This document shows positions 8,407-18,060 of a stretch of 33,831 bases of DNA, piece by piece. The translations under genes and the position numbers were made by a program. Location: assembly GCA_003427395.1 (NCBI GenBank), contig BFEA01000067.1:2469926-2503756 (forward strand). Direction: 5' to 3'. The stretch's first letter is position 1. Each line of letters begins with the position of its first letter. The notes beneath the pieces were generated by a model. That model searched no databases. It had not been told where the DNA came from and worked only from the letters and a program-made list of their open reading frames with translations. This stretch comes from Chara braunii (Eukaryota > Streptophyta > Charophyceae > Charales > Characeae).

Positions 8407-9350
8407 CTACAGCGAGCGGGATCCCAAAATGGGAATAGGGCTTGAGGGGCCATTCGTGTCCATCCCTTCTCCGGTTCTTCGAAGATCCGCCATGGCTCTC
8501 CGTGGGCCCAACCATTCATCAGTGAAAGCGGTCGTCAGTTCCTGCTTCTTGTTCTGTTTTTGTGCCGTCGTGAGGATGGTGTCGTCCTTGATTTTTTGGA
8601 TCGATTTTTTGGTGCAATCCCACGCTGCTCTCACCCTCCCGGCCAGATACTGCGCTAGGTGGTCCTTTGCGTGGGGGGTGGTGAAAGTATGCTGCTTCCG
8701 CTCATAAGAGCAGNNTATCCTCCAGGCGAGCATGAGGAGTTCGATTCTTGTTATGTGAAACAAGTTCCTCTCGTAGGGGGTCCAGTCNGCANGGGGGGAC
8801 GTCGGGTTTCCANNGAGCAGGAGTCTCGGGTCCCACGGGAACTGTGAGCCTGTAAGGATCGCCCAGGCCCCATCCCACCATCTCCNGATCTGGGTCACCA
8901 TCGGGCACCCTAGTAGACAATGCTCTAAAGTGGCTCTGGAGGGTTGGGAAAACCAATCGCAGTAACTGCAGATAGGTGAGAGGAGGCCTTTCTGCTCCAG
9001 ATCAGTTCGCGAGACGAGCCAATCTGGGGTAGGCAGACAACGGTACAATATCTGCCATTGGAGGGCGCGGTGGGATGTTGGCATTATGTGCGAGTATCGG
9101 GCCNATCTAAAGTCTGCTAGATCTCTTGGTGGTAGAATGAAATCTTTTTCCCATCTTTTTTGCACCGTTGTTTTGGTGGACAGTGTTTTGTGTATGACAC
9201 GGTATCCATGTTTAACCGTGTATTCCCATGGTTTGACAGGGGCAGCAACTCCCTTCTGAGGCCATTGCCATTTTGTCGGGTCAAAGGGAGGAGCGAGATA
9301 GGAGAGGACAGTTGGAACACAAAGCGGGATTGGTCTGTGTCTTCAAACAC
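8407..9350 (-). pseudogene. LINE B ORF2, C-terminal zinc knuckle region
   Basis: The frame 9165-8407 encodes HIMPTSHRALQWQILYRCLPT, then CSYCDWFSQPS...LEHCLLGC, the same C-x2-C-x12-H-x4-C spacing as copy A, then WRWWDGAW-like aromatic residues and NLFHITRIELLMLAWRI. This matches the zf-RVT domain that closes ORF2 in many LINEs. Upstream residues continue in a different frame (9350-9117), so a frameshift lies around 9130-9170. The tail after the knuckle is basic and glutamine-rich (TAQKQNKKQELTTAF) and has no counterpart that I can read in copy A. Confidence 0.78.
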
Positions 9351-9539
9351 CCGTATCCTAACCAGGCCCGCCCAGTTGCGGGTCGTGTCCTACTCGCGGT
9401 TTCTTCGCAGCGCTGAGCACGAAGCGGCCGGGGAAAAAATGTCATATGCCTGCAGGTGGGCCATCAGAGGCGTGATTTCTGCCACCTTGCAAATCAGACC
9501 CGGGGGGCCAGTGTGGGACCAGTGGACAACCCAGTCCCC

Positions 9540-10592
9540 CTATTCAATCGTGGGGCCATTTTTCAGGGGAAGGATCCATGCAAGGGGTATAGCCTCGGTG
9601 AGTCGGTCAAGGTTGTGTTGTCTTCGCCTGACATATCTCAACTGGTCCTTCATTTGGTCAGCGGTTTTCCATGCTCCACGTTGGAAATCCCAAATATCCC
9701 CCACAATATAGACCCCTTTGGCCACCCACTGCCTCCAGTGTGATCGATTGGACAGGTGGAATGGCTGCCCTTGGTCATCACATATGATGGGGTTTCCGAA
9801 CAGCGGTTGCCTCACTATCTCTTGCCACCTCAGGGTGGGGGGGATGCGTTGGGGCCCCATTTCCCTCCATAGGTTCACCATGTTGGGCCACAACGGATCG
9901 TTAGGTGTATCCCTTCTTGTTTGGGCCTGTTCTGGAAGCAGAGCGGTAGTAGCCGCATTTGGTCCAGGGATCGGCCACGCTGGGTTGGTCAACCATTGCA
10001 GCGGGTGGACTTGCTTTTCCTGAGGAGAGGTAGGAGCGAGGCCTGCGATCTGAANGTGGGCGTAAGGGGCCCACANNACTTGGTTTCCCATCAACAGGCG
10101 GGTGATGATTTTAAAAGATAGTGCTTTTAGTTGGTCTTGTGGTTCCAAGATCGCCAGCCCCCCCTTCGATCTAGGTTGGGCGAAGCTGTCCCATGCCACT
10201 CTGGACAGGAACGTGGGGTCCTCGTGATCATTTTTCCATACGTATGCTGCTGCCGCTCTTCTCAACCTCTGAAGCTACTTGGGCGGGATCGGCCAGCAGA
10301 CTGCCTTATACCACATAGCAGAGAAGATCGCAGTGTTGAGGGCCAACGCCCTTCCCACTATCGAGGTGTGCAGTCCCTTCCACCTTGCCATTCTCCTGAG
10401 GGCTTCCTCCACCAGGGAGGCTCCATGGTCGGGTGGAGGGCCCAACGCTGTAAGTCGCACCCCTAGTATCCGTATGGCCTCCTGCCTCGGTTTCCATGTT
10501 ATAGGCGGTTCAAGGGGGGGAGGAAGGTCATGGGGGTAAAGCCACCAACCTTCCGTTTTGGACCCCCAGTTCACCACCATCTCAGATGCCAT
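9540..10592 (-). pseudogene. LINE B ORF2, connection region between RT and zinc knuckle
   Basis: It begins with VVNWGSKTEGWW and continues WKGLHTSIVGRALALN, RVAWDSFAQPRSKGGLAILEPQ, RQPLFGNPI, GDIWDFQRGAWKTADQM and AIPLAWILPLKNGPTIE. The same blocks appear in copies A and C (VNWGSKTQGWW, QPLFGNRWI, GDLWDIERRTWKANDQM, IPVEWYRILRRGPI in C). An in-frame TAG at 10275-10277 follows PPK, where copy A has Q (PPKQLSALK). A second TAG at 9540 sits inside the conserved GPTI..GDWV block. Neither stop changes frame. Ns at 10055 and 10076-10077 blank three residues. Confidence 0.85.
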
Positions 10593-11668
10593 TGAGAATA
10601 TGTGTATGGTGGTGAGGATGGGTTGGCTTTGATCAGCACAGTAAGGTCATCAACGAACAACAATGTGACGGGAATGCGAGTGTGGGGGATTTTAGGCACG
10701 TCTATCTTCTTTATTTTCGGGTTAGCTCTGATGGCCGCGGCAAGTGCTTCCATCACTATAACAAACAGCAACGGGCCTATAGGGTCACCTTGTCTGACGG
10801 ATCGCTGAGGCGGAAACGGGTTCGACAGGTGGCCGTTCACCATGATATTCGTCGTCGCTGTTTTGTGAAGGGTGTCGACCCATTTCCTAAAAGTCGGGCC
10901 GAAATTCATTTTTTGCATGCACAGGTCAAGGAAGACCCAGTCCACATGGTCGTAGGCTTTCTCAAAATCTATAAAAAGGACCGCCGCTTCCTTTTTCCTT
11001 TGTCTTGCATATTTGATCGTCTCATTCACCAAAAGGATATTATCTTGTATAATCCTTTCAGGTATAAAGCCTGATTGGTCAGGGTGAATGAAGTGTGTCA
11101 TGTGGGGGAGCATGCAATTAGTCAACGCCTTGGCCACCATTTTGTAGGGGACCGGCAACAGAGTTATGGGTCTGTAGTTTCTGACTTCATTCTTTGCGCC
11201 CTTCTTGTAAAGGAGGGTGGTAACCCCTTGGTTGAGGAGGCCCCCAAAGGAACCATCAGTCTGGACAGCATTTACATAATCGAGAAGGTCCGTTTCGAAT
11301 GTGTCCCAGAAGGCGAGCCAGAATTCTTTCGGGAACGAGTCCAAACCAGACGTTTTGTCATCCTCCATCTGATGGAGGGCAGTGTAGATCTCTGCCCAGT
11401 CGAGGGGCCGTTCAAGGGCCTCCCTGTGGTCCTGTGAGAGTACCGATTCGAGGCTGTTCAATAGTTGTTGTCTCGCATTTGCGACACTGTCGGCCCGTGT
11501 CAGAGCTGTCTTGGAAGTGAAGAGGTCCTGGTAGTATTTCGCAGCATATTCGGTCACCAAGTATGGGTTGGTGGCCTCCGGACTGTCGTTATGGAGCGGG
11601 TGTTTGAGCGAAACGATGGCGGCTTGTCTGGCCCTCACCTTTGCTTTTTGGAAGAAAAATTTGGCCAT
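10571..11668 (-). pseudogene. LINE B ORF2, reverse transcriptase domain (best preserved RT)
   Basis: A 365-codon uninterrupted frame. In order I see YYQDLFTS, DDKTSGLDSFPKEFW, GVTTLLYKKGA, NYRPITLLPVPYKMVAKAL, HPDQSGFIPERIIQDN, motif A FIDFEKAYDHVDW, HLSNPFPPQRSVRQGDPIGP (motif B) and motif C FVDDLTVLIKA. Both catalytic aspartates of motif C are present, though the usual FADD is FVDD. Near 10610 about 16 net bases are missing compared with copy A (the MQALAD region before TIHLFS), shifting the frame so the thumb continues in the 10592-10275 frame. The domain is homologous to L1/Tx1 clade RTs. Confidence 0.92.
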
Positions 11669-11689
11669 GGTCCCATCCGTGTGAATCCG

Positions 11690-12226
11690 CTAGATTTTTG
11701 CTTGAATCCTCCAGGCCTCTGCTTGGGCTTCCAAGTGCTCTTGTAATCGATCCCTTGCCTGTTGCAGGTTACAAAAGACGGTGTTATCCAAGGGAGAAGA
11801 AGAGAGTTGGTCGTCCCATTTTTCAAGAGTGTTGAGGAGGTCCTCCACAACTGCTTTCCTCTCCCTCGCCCTTTTGATGGAGAATTTTTTCACAGTTTCT
11901 CTCAGCTGGGCCACACCCCGATTGAACCATTCAACCACTGACGTTGTTTCCTGTTTTTTGGATTGCCAATATTCCCAGTATTCTTTCAGACACTGTTGAA
12001 AAGACTGTAGTTTAATCAGTGATGTGTTGAGTTTAAAGAAACTGGTTCCCCTTTCGAAGGGAGGGCGTGAGACCAGGGCAACGGCAGTCATCTTATGGTC
12101 GAAGGACCGCGAGGGGCTAAAGGGGAGTATGGCGGTCTCTATCAAGGGGCCCGACAGGTCATTGGAAAGAAGTATGAGGTCGATTCTGGAATTGGACATG
12201 CCATTCCCCCCCTGGCCCTGATACAT
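11690..12226 (-). pseudogene. LINE B ORF2, end of endonuclease plus helical linker
   Basis: Starts just after a homopolymer frameshift and carries SNSRIDLILLSN and SFDHKM, the last two APE endonuclease motifs, then FNTSLIKLQSF and a charged, probably helical linker (WFNRGVAQLRETVKKFS...) joining endonuclease to RT. It ends in a TAG at 11690-11692. The same frame then continues RIHTDGTMAKFFFQKAK into the RT, so this is a simple nonsense mutation rather than a domain boundary. Confidence 0.85.
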
Positions 12227-13179
12227 GTGAACGCTTGTTTGATGGGATGTATAGTTCTATATGAATCCACCAACTGGAGTTCCGCCATAAGCTGGTTGAA
12301 CATGAGGGTATCAAGTCCTTGCTGCTGCTGCGACTGGGGCGGTCCGTCCTGCTGAGATTGACTTCTTCTGTCTATTATCGGATCAGGTGCGAGGTTGAAG
12401 TCGCTAGCCAGGATCAGAGGGGAGTCCGTAGGGAGCACACGAAGGAGCTGCAGGAAGAACTCTGCTCTTTCTGGCGGTGTGTTGGGAGCGTACACAATTG
12501 CGAGGCAGATGTCGTCGTCATCCCACCGGGCCTTGATAAGTACCCATCTCCCATGCTCCTCGTCCCTCAACACCTCCATTGGCTTGAGCCTTGATGTAGG
12601 CGGGAACCAGATTGCCACTCCCGCTGAGTGGTAATTCTTAGAGTAGGCGTGATAGGCTTGGTAAGGCCATATTTGTTGCGCCTTGTCCTTGTGCGGCGGG
12701 TTGTCAAGAAGGTGTGTTTCTTGCACACACACCGCATCAGGCCAGTAGGCAGGGTCATTTGAACGGATCATGTCCCATACTGCTTGCACCTTTGGTTGTG
12801 TCGCTGCTGACGAACCATTCACGTTGATTGATCGCACATCCAGGTCTGCTTTTTTGAGATTTTTCTCCCACAGCGGCACCTTCCTCATGGGGGGGGGAGG
12901 CATGGGGGAAATGGGCTCCGGAAGTGGGGGGGGAGAATAACAGGGCACGAGGGGAGGGGGGGGGTGGAGGGCCTGTTCGATGGACCGGGCGGGGCAGCGG
13001 GTGTTGCGGAACGGGGGTCGCATCGGGTGTGCATCATGAGATACAAAGTGCGAGCGGGGTGGGTGCAAGACTGCGTCGCCGTCGTTTATTCGCATTGCTG
13101 CCTTGAAAGGCGAAGCTTTGCAGGCAGTCCTTGGGAGAGGATCAGCCCTAGGATGTGTCTCATATGGTAGGCCAACCAC
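12142..13179 (-). pseudogene. LINE B ORF2 start and APE-type endonuclease
   Basis: The ORF2 N-terminus has a proline-rich leader (PPPPLVPCYSPPPLPEPISP), then LDVRSINVNGS, CVQETHLLDN, GVAIWFPP, IVYAPNTPPERAEF, LILASDFNLAPD and IHPIKQAFTC. These are the metal-binding and catalytic motifs of AP-endonuclease-like LINE endonucleases (Asn, Glu of QE, Tyr, Asp and Asn of DFN); the usual GDFN is SDFN. The frame breaks inside a G7 run (C7 at 12206-12212 on the plus strand). One more G would join it to SNSRID in the next frame. The exact start codon is uncertain. The frame opens at 13179 and overlaps the ORF1 end (13086), and the internal MRINDGD site lies close to that overlap. Confidence 0.85.
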
Positions 13180-13545
13180 ACCTGGCTGGTCCTAAATCTT
13201 GTAACTGAGAGCTGCCAGAGGTCTTCTTCGGTGAGCCAGTCTGCTGTTGCCTGGATGGCTTTGTGCCTGTGTCTGTTCCTTGGTGATGGTGAGCAGCACA
13301 GTGTGGATCTGGGGCGGGAAGGGGAGGCCTTGGGGAATCGACAAACAGGAGAGTATGTCCTCCTTTGGCATTTCCCAAATTGTGTGTAAGTGGGCTGCAA
13401 TGAGTCCGAGTTCCGATTTACCTTTCGATCCCATCATAGTCAATCCGGTAGGCAGTTTTCTATATTGGGGCTCCATTTTCAGGAGTCCAATAAGCGACTG
13501 GCCACTGGAGGTGTCTTCAACCATATTATAAGAAGGAACGACCAA
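13086..13545 (-). pseudogene. LINE B ORF1, C-terminal domain
   Basis: Two minus-strand frames (13545-13192 and 13400-13086) together resemble the end of copy C ORF1. LPTGLTMMGSKGKSELGL matches TPAYGGMTLLGWHMQREGIL, and ADWLTEEDLWQLSVTRFRTSQVW followed by ILGLILSQGL matches LQWLTHNMLLDTQQLKFKPCDIW followed by ILRKNVLNKGV. A frameshift near 13260-13290 separates the two. The stop at 13086 falls about 90 bases inside the open ORF2 frame, so ORF1 and ORF2 overlap as in several bicistronic LINEs. The domain is unnamed as far as I can tell and carries no knuckle. Confidence 0.62.
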
Positions 13546-14365
13546 CAGAAAACTGAATCAGATCATCATCACTTAGAAAGAATATCCAGAATTACAACCT
13601 AGAAAAAACAAACGAGTGAATTTAAAATAGAGAAGACAAAATCCAAAAAACCTAATTAGATCATCATCATTGGTAAACATCAGCTACGCAAATCGGAGTA
13701 ATCCAGATTGGTGAATATGACTGAAAACATTATACACATATGATCAGTGAGAGGGACTATCCAAAGAAAAGCCAAGCTCATCCTCAAGATGCAATCAACA
13801 AGGCGAAAAAAACTCGACCACAACGCGCTCGCACTCCAGATGCCCTCGTGACAAAAAACGCGGCTGCCGCCGATACGGCTTGGCCCTTCTTCAAAAACCA
13901 CGGACTCGATGTCGACTCCAATCCTCCTCCCACTCCACGTGAGGACGCGCTCCTCCCTTTCAGCCTGCATCAGCCGACCATCCTCCACAAAACTACGCAG
14001 GCACAGAAGCAAAGGCAACCAATATGCCGAGAATCTCATGAAGACCCGCCCCCTTTCAAAGGCAGACTTCCCTTCATCCAGCGTTCTGGCCTGCAGCATC
14101 ACTAGGTGAAGCGTGAAGCCGGAGATGGCACCACCTGTGCTTTCAAAAGGTAGGCCACACCAAGTCGCGCCACATCATCTCTACCCTCCCGCTGTCAAGT
14201 CTCGAGCCCACAGCCCCCACCCGCCCACCGCGTTGCCAGACTCTCCGTTAGCTCCTGCGTCGCGCCGCGTCTGCTCCGATGGTGCTCCAGCAGGGGCGCA
14301 GCACTCCCGGTCGCGCTGCGCCGAAGGTAGAGGTAGTCATCCTCGTCTAGCTCTTTTCTTCCTCC
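13546..14365. other. Unassigned sequence with opposing open frames
   Basis: A minus-strand frame 14102-13680 (140 codons; MMLQARTLDEGKSAFERGRV...) and a plus-strand frame 13740-14105 (121 codons) overlap almost completely. Neither resembles a family that I know, nor the ORF1 of copy C. One of them may be a real exon or a LINE B 5' remnant, but I cannot choose. From 14106 to 14365 the DNA is C/G-rich with no feature. Confidence 0.35.
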
Positions 14366-14369
14366 CAAC

Positions 14370-14474
14370 AGCCCTTACCTTAGGAAGCCTGACTTGGAAG
14401 TAGACGAATCAAATACACAGTCCCTATCTCTATGATCCAACCCCAAAAACACCTCTCCCAGAATAAACCCTAAA
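14370..14474 (+). repeat. Repeat family Z, copy 2 (MITE-free)
   Basis: CAGCCCTTACCTTAGGAAGC then CTGACTTGGAAGTAGACGAATCAAAT and GATCCAACCCCAAAAACACC, ending in AAACCCTAAA (14465-14474). This is the uninterrupted form of the repeat whose copy 1 carries the mariner-like MITE. Confidence 0.78.
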
Positions 14475-14553
14475 CCGAAAAATCGAGCAACCCCTTCCTA
14501 AATGCGACAAGAACAACAGCAAAAGGAAAACAGCAAAACTTACGAGCACTTCT

Positions 14554-14584
<31 letters not shown>

Positions 14585-14831
14585 NNNNNNNNNNNNNNNN
14601 NNNNNNNNNNNNNNNNNNNNNNNNNNNNNNNNNNNNNNNNNNNNNNNNNNNNNNNNNNNNNNNNNNNNNNNNNNNNNNNNNNNNNNNNNNNNNNNNNNNN
14701 NNNNNNNNNNNNNNNNNNNNNNNNNNNNNNNNNNNNNNNNNNNNNNNNNNNNNNNNNNNNNNNNNNNNNNNNNNNNNNNNNNNNNNNNNNNNNNNNNNNN
14801 NNNNNNNNNNNNNNNNNNNNNNNNNNNNNNN
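14585..14831. other. Assembly gap (247 N)
   Basis: The run of N starts directly after an A-tract of about 26 bases (14559-14584), so the true length and content are unknown. A poly(A) tail at a contig edge suggests that a retroposon caused the break. Confidence 0.99.
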
Positions 14832-14966
14832 TCTGCATTTGAATTATCCAGTGTGATCAAATTTTGGCAAGACGTGACCAAAAAAAATAAAAAAATAAAA
14901 ATTTGGGGAAGACGCCCAATGCCATCGGAACCATCGGATCGGATCCTTGTTATGGTGGACTTAGCA
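14832..14966. other. Unassigned AT-rich sequence after the gap
   Basis: No feature recognised apart from A-rich tracts. The open frames through the gap are artefacts of N. Confidence 0.4.
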
Positions 14967-15049
14967 CCTAAGATCATTTTTTATTTATTTTTTAGTAACT
15001 TCTTTACCGAAAATATGCCTGAGACTAGGCTACCAGAGTGGCCCGGGGT

Positions 15050-15673
15050 GTGGTCCCATTAGCAGTCGGATAGGAGTTTGGCCGATCCAGTGTGACATGG
15101 AGTGGCAGCGGGATGGCAGGTTCATTACGAATTTCTGGGGTGAGAAAACAGGAGGAAGGCAAAAAAAAAAAAAAGAAACAGAGACCTCCCACCTGAAATC
15201 ACGGCAGAGTGCTTCCCAGCCATCAGATCACAAATGATCTGATGGTGGTGGTTGCAACAACAGTGCAGAAAGTAACTGCCATATTTTCTGGAATAAACTG
15301 GACTTCTGTCAGCAGTGATCCTGACACCCTCCATATACTCCGTGATTGAAGGAGGGCTCCACCCTATGAGATAATTGCACAACAGCAAGCAAAATACTGA
15401 AAATCTTCTATCCAGTGGGCCTATGGCTGACCCAATTTTTTTTGGGGTTGGCCATGCCCCCAACGGATTGAAAAGATTTTGGCAGGAAGCTTCCTTTGCA
15501 CTGGCATGCCCAGTGTTAAGGAGAGGAGGAGGGGAACCAAGATCTCCTTCCTTTTTCGGGTAATACATGTAAAACACTGACCTGGGATCACGGCTACTGC
15601 ACGGCAGGATTTGGGTCACTCAACTGCCACACAACTCTTTTCTATCCTATCCTGTTGCCTGTGGGACCATGCC
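15050..15673 (+). mobile_element. R1 family, most complete copy (hAT-like MITE) inserted in W
   Basis: 624 bp inserted in W copy 2 with an 8-bp duplication CCCGGGGT (15042-15049 and 15674-15681). The termini form an inverted repeat: TGGTCCCATTAGCAGTCGGA at the left against TGGTCCCACAGGCAACAGGA read inward from the right, and both continue TAGGA. The 8-bp duplication fits hAT-type transposons. The inside contains the R1 core (CATGCCCAGTGTTAAGGAGA, CAACTGCCACACAA) and a short hairpin at 15220-15245. No transposase frame is present, so it needs a helper in trans. Confidence 0.85.
15220..15245. repeat. 11-bp hairpin, loop CAAA
   Basis: CCATCAGATCA and TGATCTGATGG pair perfectly around CAAA. It lies inside the R1 element; its role is unknown. 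Confidence 0.9.
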
Positions 15674-16040
15674 CCCGGGGTCACTTGCCCGGCCGGGCCA
15701 TAAAGAATAAAAATAATAAATTATTTTAAATTTTATTTTTTATTTTAAATGTGGTAAAGAATTTCGATGTGACCCTGAGGCAATTTATTTTTCTGCATAA
15801 CATAGTTTTCTTTTCGGATTTTTTCGATTTCTTTTTTTTTTTTTTTTTTTTTTTGCTGGGACCTTCCCTTGTCCTTGCACGGGCTGGCCAGCGGGGACCC
15901 GGGCGGCCCGGCTGGTAGCCTAGGCCTGAGATCATTTTTTTTTTTTTTTTTACCGAAAATATGCCTGAGATCGTTTCTTTTCTCTTTTTTACTGAAAATA
16001 TGCCTGAGATCGTTTTTTTTTTCTTTTTTACCGAAAATAT

Positions 16041-16440
16041 GGGCCTCGTTCAACACCACTTGGAAATTGCTGTTTTTCAAGGAAGCGTCGTTCGACCCCG
16101 CCATAATCACGCACCCTTGAAGTCGCTAATTGTTTCCACATCCCCGTGGCCAAGTGTCCGCCCTTGAAACGGAAGTGCGGCCCAGGCAAGTTGACGAAAA
16201 TCCCAAGGGTTATGGACCTTTTTCTTTTTTTCTTTTTTTCTCCACCAATCACCACTGTTCCTGATGCAATGCGGTCAGCACTTCAGTTTCAGTCAGCACT
16301 TCAGTTTCAAGGACGGCCGTCTCAAGGGTTTCGTCAAGAGGTTGTGGAACGAAAAAACAAGTTAGGGGGAATTAATCACCTTCGGTGAGTTAGGCTGCTC
16401 TTGCAACTCAAGTATTTTCAAGTGGTGTCGAACGAGGCCC
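16041..16440. mobile_element. PIF/Harbinger (Tourist)-like MITE, 400 bp
   Basis: Termini read GGGCCTCGTTCAACACCACT from the left and GGGCCTCGTTCGACACCACT from the right; the inverted repeat spans about 27 bases with two or three mismatches. A 3-bp TAT flanks both ends (16038-16040 and 16441-16443), and the host 39-bp array resumes exactly after one TAT. A 3-bp duplication and GGGCC-type ends are hallmarks of PIF/Harbinger MITEs, although TAT departs from the usual TWA. Internally an 18-bp sequence GTCAGCACTTCAGTTTCA is tandemly duplicated (near 16274 and 16292). No ORF. Confidence 0.88.
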
Positions 16441-16477
16441 TATGCCTGAGATCATTTCGAACCCATGCCAAGGAGAG

Positions 16478-16481
<4 letters not shown>

Positions 16482-16538
<57 letters not shown>
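16482..16538. repeat. (AG)n microsatellite
   Basis: About 28 AG units, followed by an N and A-rich sequence. The long charged or Ser/Leu frames through it are artefacts. Confidence 0.97.
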
Positions 16539-16559
16539 NAAAAAAAAACCAAAAAAAAA

Positions 16560-17150
16560 AAAAAAAAAAAAGCGAAAGCGGGGGTACGGGCAGGCAAGCA
16601 GGCAGGCGAATGCGCACATTGTTTTTTTGTTTTTTGTTTTTTTTTTTATATCCAGGAATGCGCACATTGCGGAGGCCGATACACTCAGATCTTGACTGTT
16701 TTGAGGGCGGATACACTCGGATTGATGGAAGGTTTCGAATGTATTTGGACCATAACAGTCCATCCATTCACACTTGGAACGCTGTGCAGTGGCCCTGGCG
16801 CTCGTTACCGGAACTGGGCCCCGCTCCACTGCCGTGGCAAAACAGCAACCCTTCCGGTTTTGCGGCCAATCTACAGTTTCGTGACAGGTTTTGCATCCAG
16901 TTTTGGGGGCCCTTTGGGTTGTGAAGGGGTTATTTTATCATAAATCTGAAAAAGTCCCACTTCTGGTCCTTCAGAATCTGGTTCGAGAGTGGTGGTCCAC
17001 AGAGTGCATGGAGGCGCAGAGCCGCGGTGTCGGGTGCAAGGGCTGCCCACCGTGGGTGACCGGGTCGCTATCGCCACTCGTTGCGTCCACCGACTGTCTG
17101 GAACTGAATCTCTGCTCTGTAGGCACACAACGAGCTCCAAAGGAACGACA
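16560..17150. other. Unassigned sequence with short direct repeats
   Basis: GAATGCGCACATT occurs at about 16607 and 16657, and GATACACTC-GAT occurs twice near 16680-16722. No gene recognised. Confidence 0.4.
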
Positions 17151-17400
17151 CCTTGATGGCGGTGGCTCGCCGGGAGGTCGGAGTGTAGGGTAAGGGAAAT
17201 GGCTCGGCATCCGAAGTGGATGATACACGCAAAAACGAATATACAGTGTCATCTACAACATGGCAACAATGTATCATCCACTTTGGATGCCGAGCCATTT
17301 CCCTTGATGGCGGTGGCTCGCCACGGGGGAGAGTTCTGGTCCAGGAGTAGTATCTCACAAAAACGAATATACAATGTCATCTACAACATGGCAACAATGG
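17151..17400. repeat. Interleaved inverted and direct repeats (hairpin plus duplication)
   Basis: Arms 17192-17227 and 17270-17305 pair at 35 of 36 positions (GGCTCGGCATCC / GGATGCCGAGCC core). The loop unit, AAAAACGAATATACAGTGTC through ACATGGCAACAATG (17230-17271), recurs at 17358-17399. The flank CCTTGATGGCGGTGGCTCGC at 17151 recurs at 17302. The order is D, X, E, X-inverted, D', E'. Confidence 0.9.
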
Positions 17401-18060
17401 GGTTGGTCGTACGAACTACCGATTTGGGTTCAAGTTATAGAAGCATACACATAGTAAGAGAAGAATGGGAGCAGGGTGAAGAGCACTCTGGAAAGTTTGT
17501 TGACTGGTCTGAGGAGACTAAAAAGGGTATAGAATCTGACAAGCAGACAAAAAAGTGCGTTGTCGTGGACAACGTGGAGGAAAGTGTTGGGAAAGGGGTG
17601 AAACGGGTTAAAAAGTGTAATGGATGCATAGAACGGAATAACGAGGATATCAAGACTCGTATTAGATAGGGCAAAAAGTTGGACGACAAAAAGTGTGCGG
17701 TGGAGGTTTCAACGATGTAGGAGAAGTAAGAACAGGAGAGAGAGAGAGAGATAACGACAATGTTGGGCAATGATGAGGGCCAGCAATTAGAGGGCAAAAG
17801 GGTTGAGGTTCTGTTGGGATAGGGAGAAGAGGACGAGGATAAAAGAGCCAAGATATTGTTTTAGAGTGGTTGGGACTTAGGAGATGAGATGGATAACGAT
17901 GAGAGGGCAAAAGGGTTTGAACTCGGGTAAAGAGGGAGAACAAAGGGTTAGTCGTCTATAAGTGGAGCGCAATGAGGGTGGAGTGCCAAGGTTGGGGGAA
18001 AGCAAGAGGAGGGTAGTGCCCTTTATGATATTATCAGGGGAAAACTATGGCGTTGTCACG
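17401..18060. other. Purine-rich unassigned stretch
   Basis: A plus-strand frame to 17669 is charged (VREEWEQGEEHSGKFVDWSE...) and stays partly open with stops to about 17940. The opposite strand is open as well (Ser/Leu-rich), as expected of purine-rich DNA. I do not call a gene. A GA tract lies near 17736-17751. Confidence 0.35.

Larger units (their letters stand above)
8407..13545 (-). mobile_element. LINE copy B (L1/Tx1-like), 5'-truncated within ORF1
   Basis: This minus-strand element keeps the last ~150 codons of ORF1 and nearly all of ORF2: endonuclease, linker, RT, connection and zinc knuckle, about 4.8 kb. It aligns to copies A and C domain by domain, with many substitutions. Upstream of 13545 the similarity to copy C ORF1 stops, so the element is 5'-truncated or rearranged there. 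Lesions that I can place are a frameshift within ORF1, a G7 homopolymer frameshift in the endonuclease, in-frame TAG stops at 11690, 10275 and 9540, and a small deletion in the RT near 10610. Ambiguous bases cluster at 8714-9104 and 10055-10077. Confidence 0.9.
15025..15923 (-). mobile_element. hAT-like MITE family W, copy 2, split by R1
   Basis: Ends are CTAGGCTACCAG (15025-15036) and CTGGTAGCCTAG (15912-15923), perfect 12-bp inverted repeats. An 8-bp target duplication GCCTGAGA lies at 15017-15024 and 15924-15931, inside the 39-bp array. The right part, 15674-15923, matches copy 1 (4807-5091) in reverse. The left 25 bases were separated from it by insertion of an R1 element. It has no coding capacity. 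Confidence 0.9.
14967..16480. repeat. 39-bp tandem array (S) disrupted by three transposons
   Basis: Unit GCCTGAGATCRT, then a T tract, then TACCGAAAATAT. Three exact 39-base units lie at 15924-15962, 15963-16001 and 16002-16040. A longer divergent unit is at 14967-15016, and the next unit starts at 16444 after the Harbinger-like MITE. Removing the inserted elements at their target duplications restores a continuous array. Confidence 0.9.

Noticed and set aside
7917-8445. Protein gene on the plus strand
   Set aside because: Several overlapping short frames in different phases with Ns and no recognisable motif.
14470-15062. Long frames across 14585-14831
   Set aside because: They exist only because the N gap was translated as X.
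16041-16440. Autonomous Harbinger transposon
   Set aside because: Only 400 bp and no transposase or Myb-like frame; it is a MITE.
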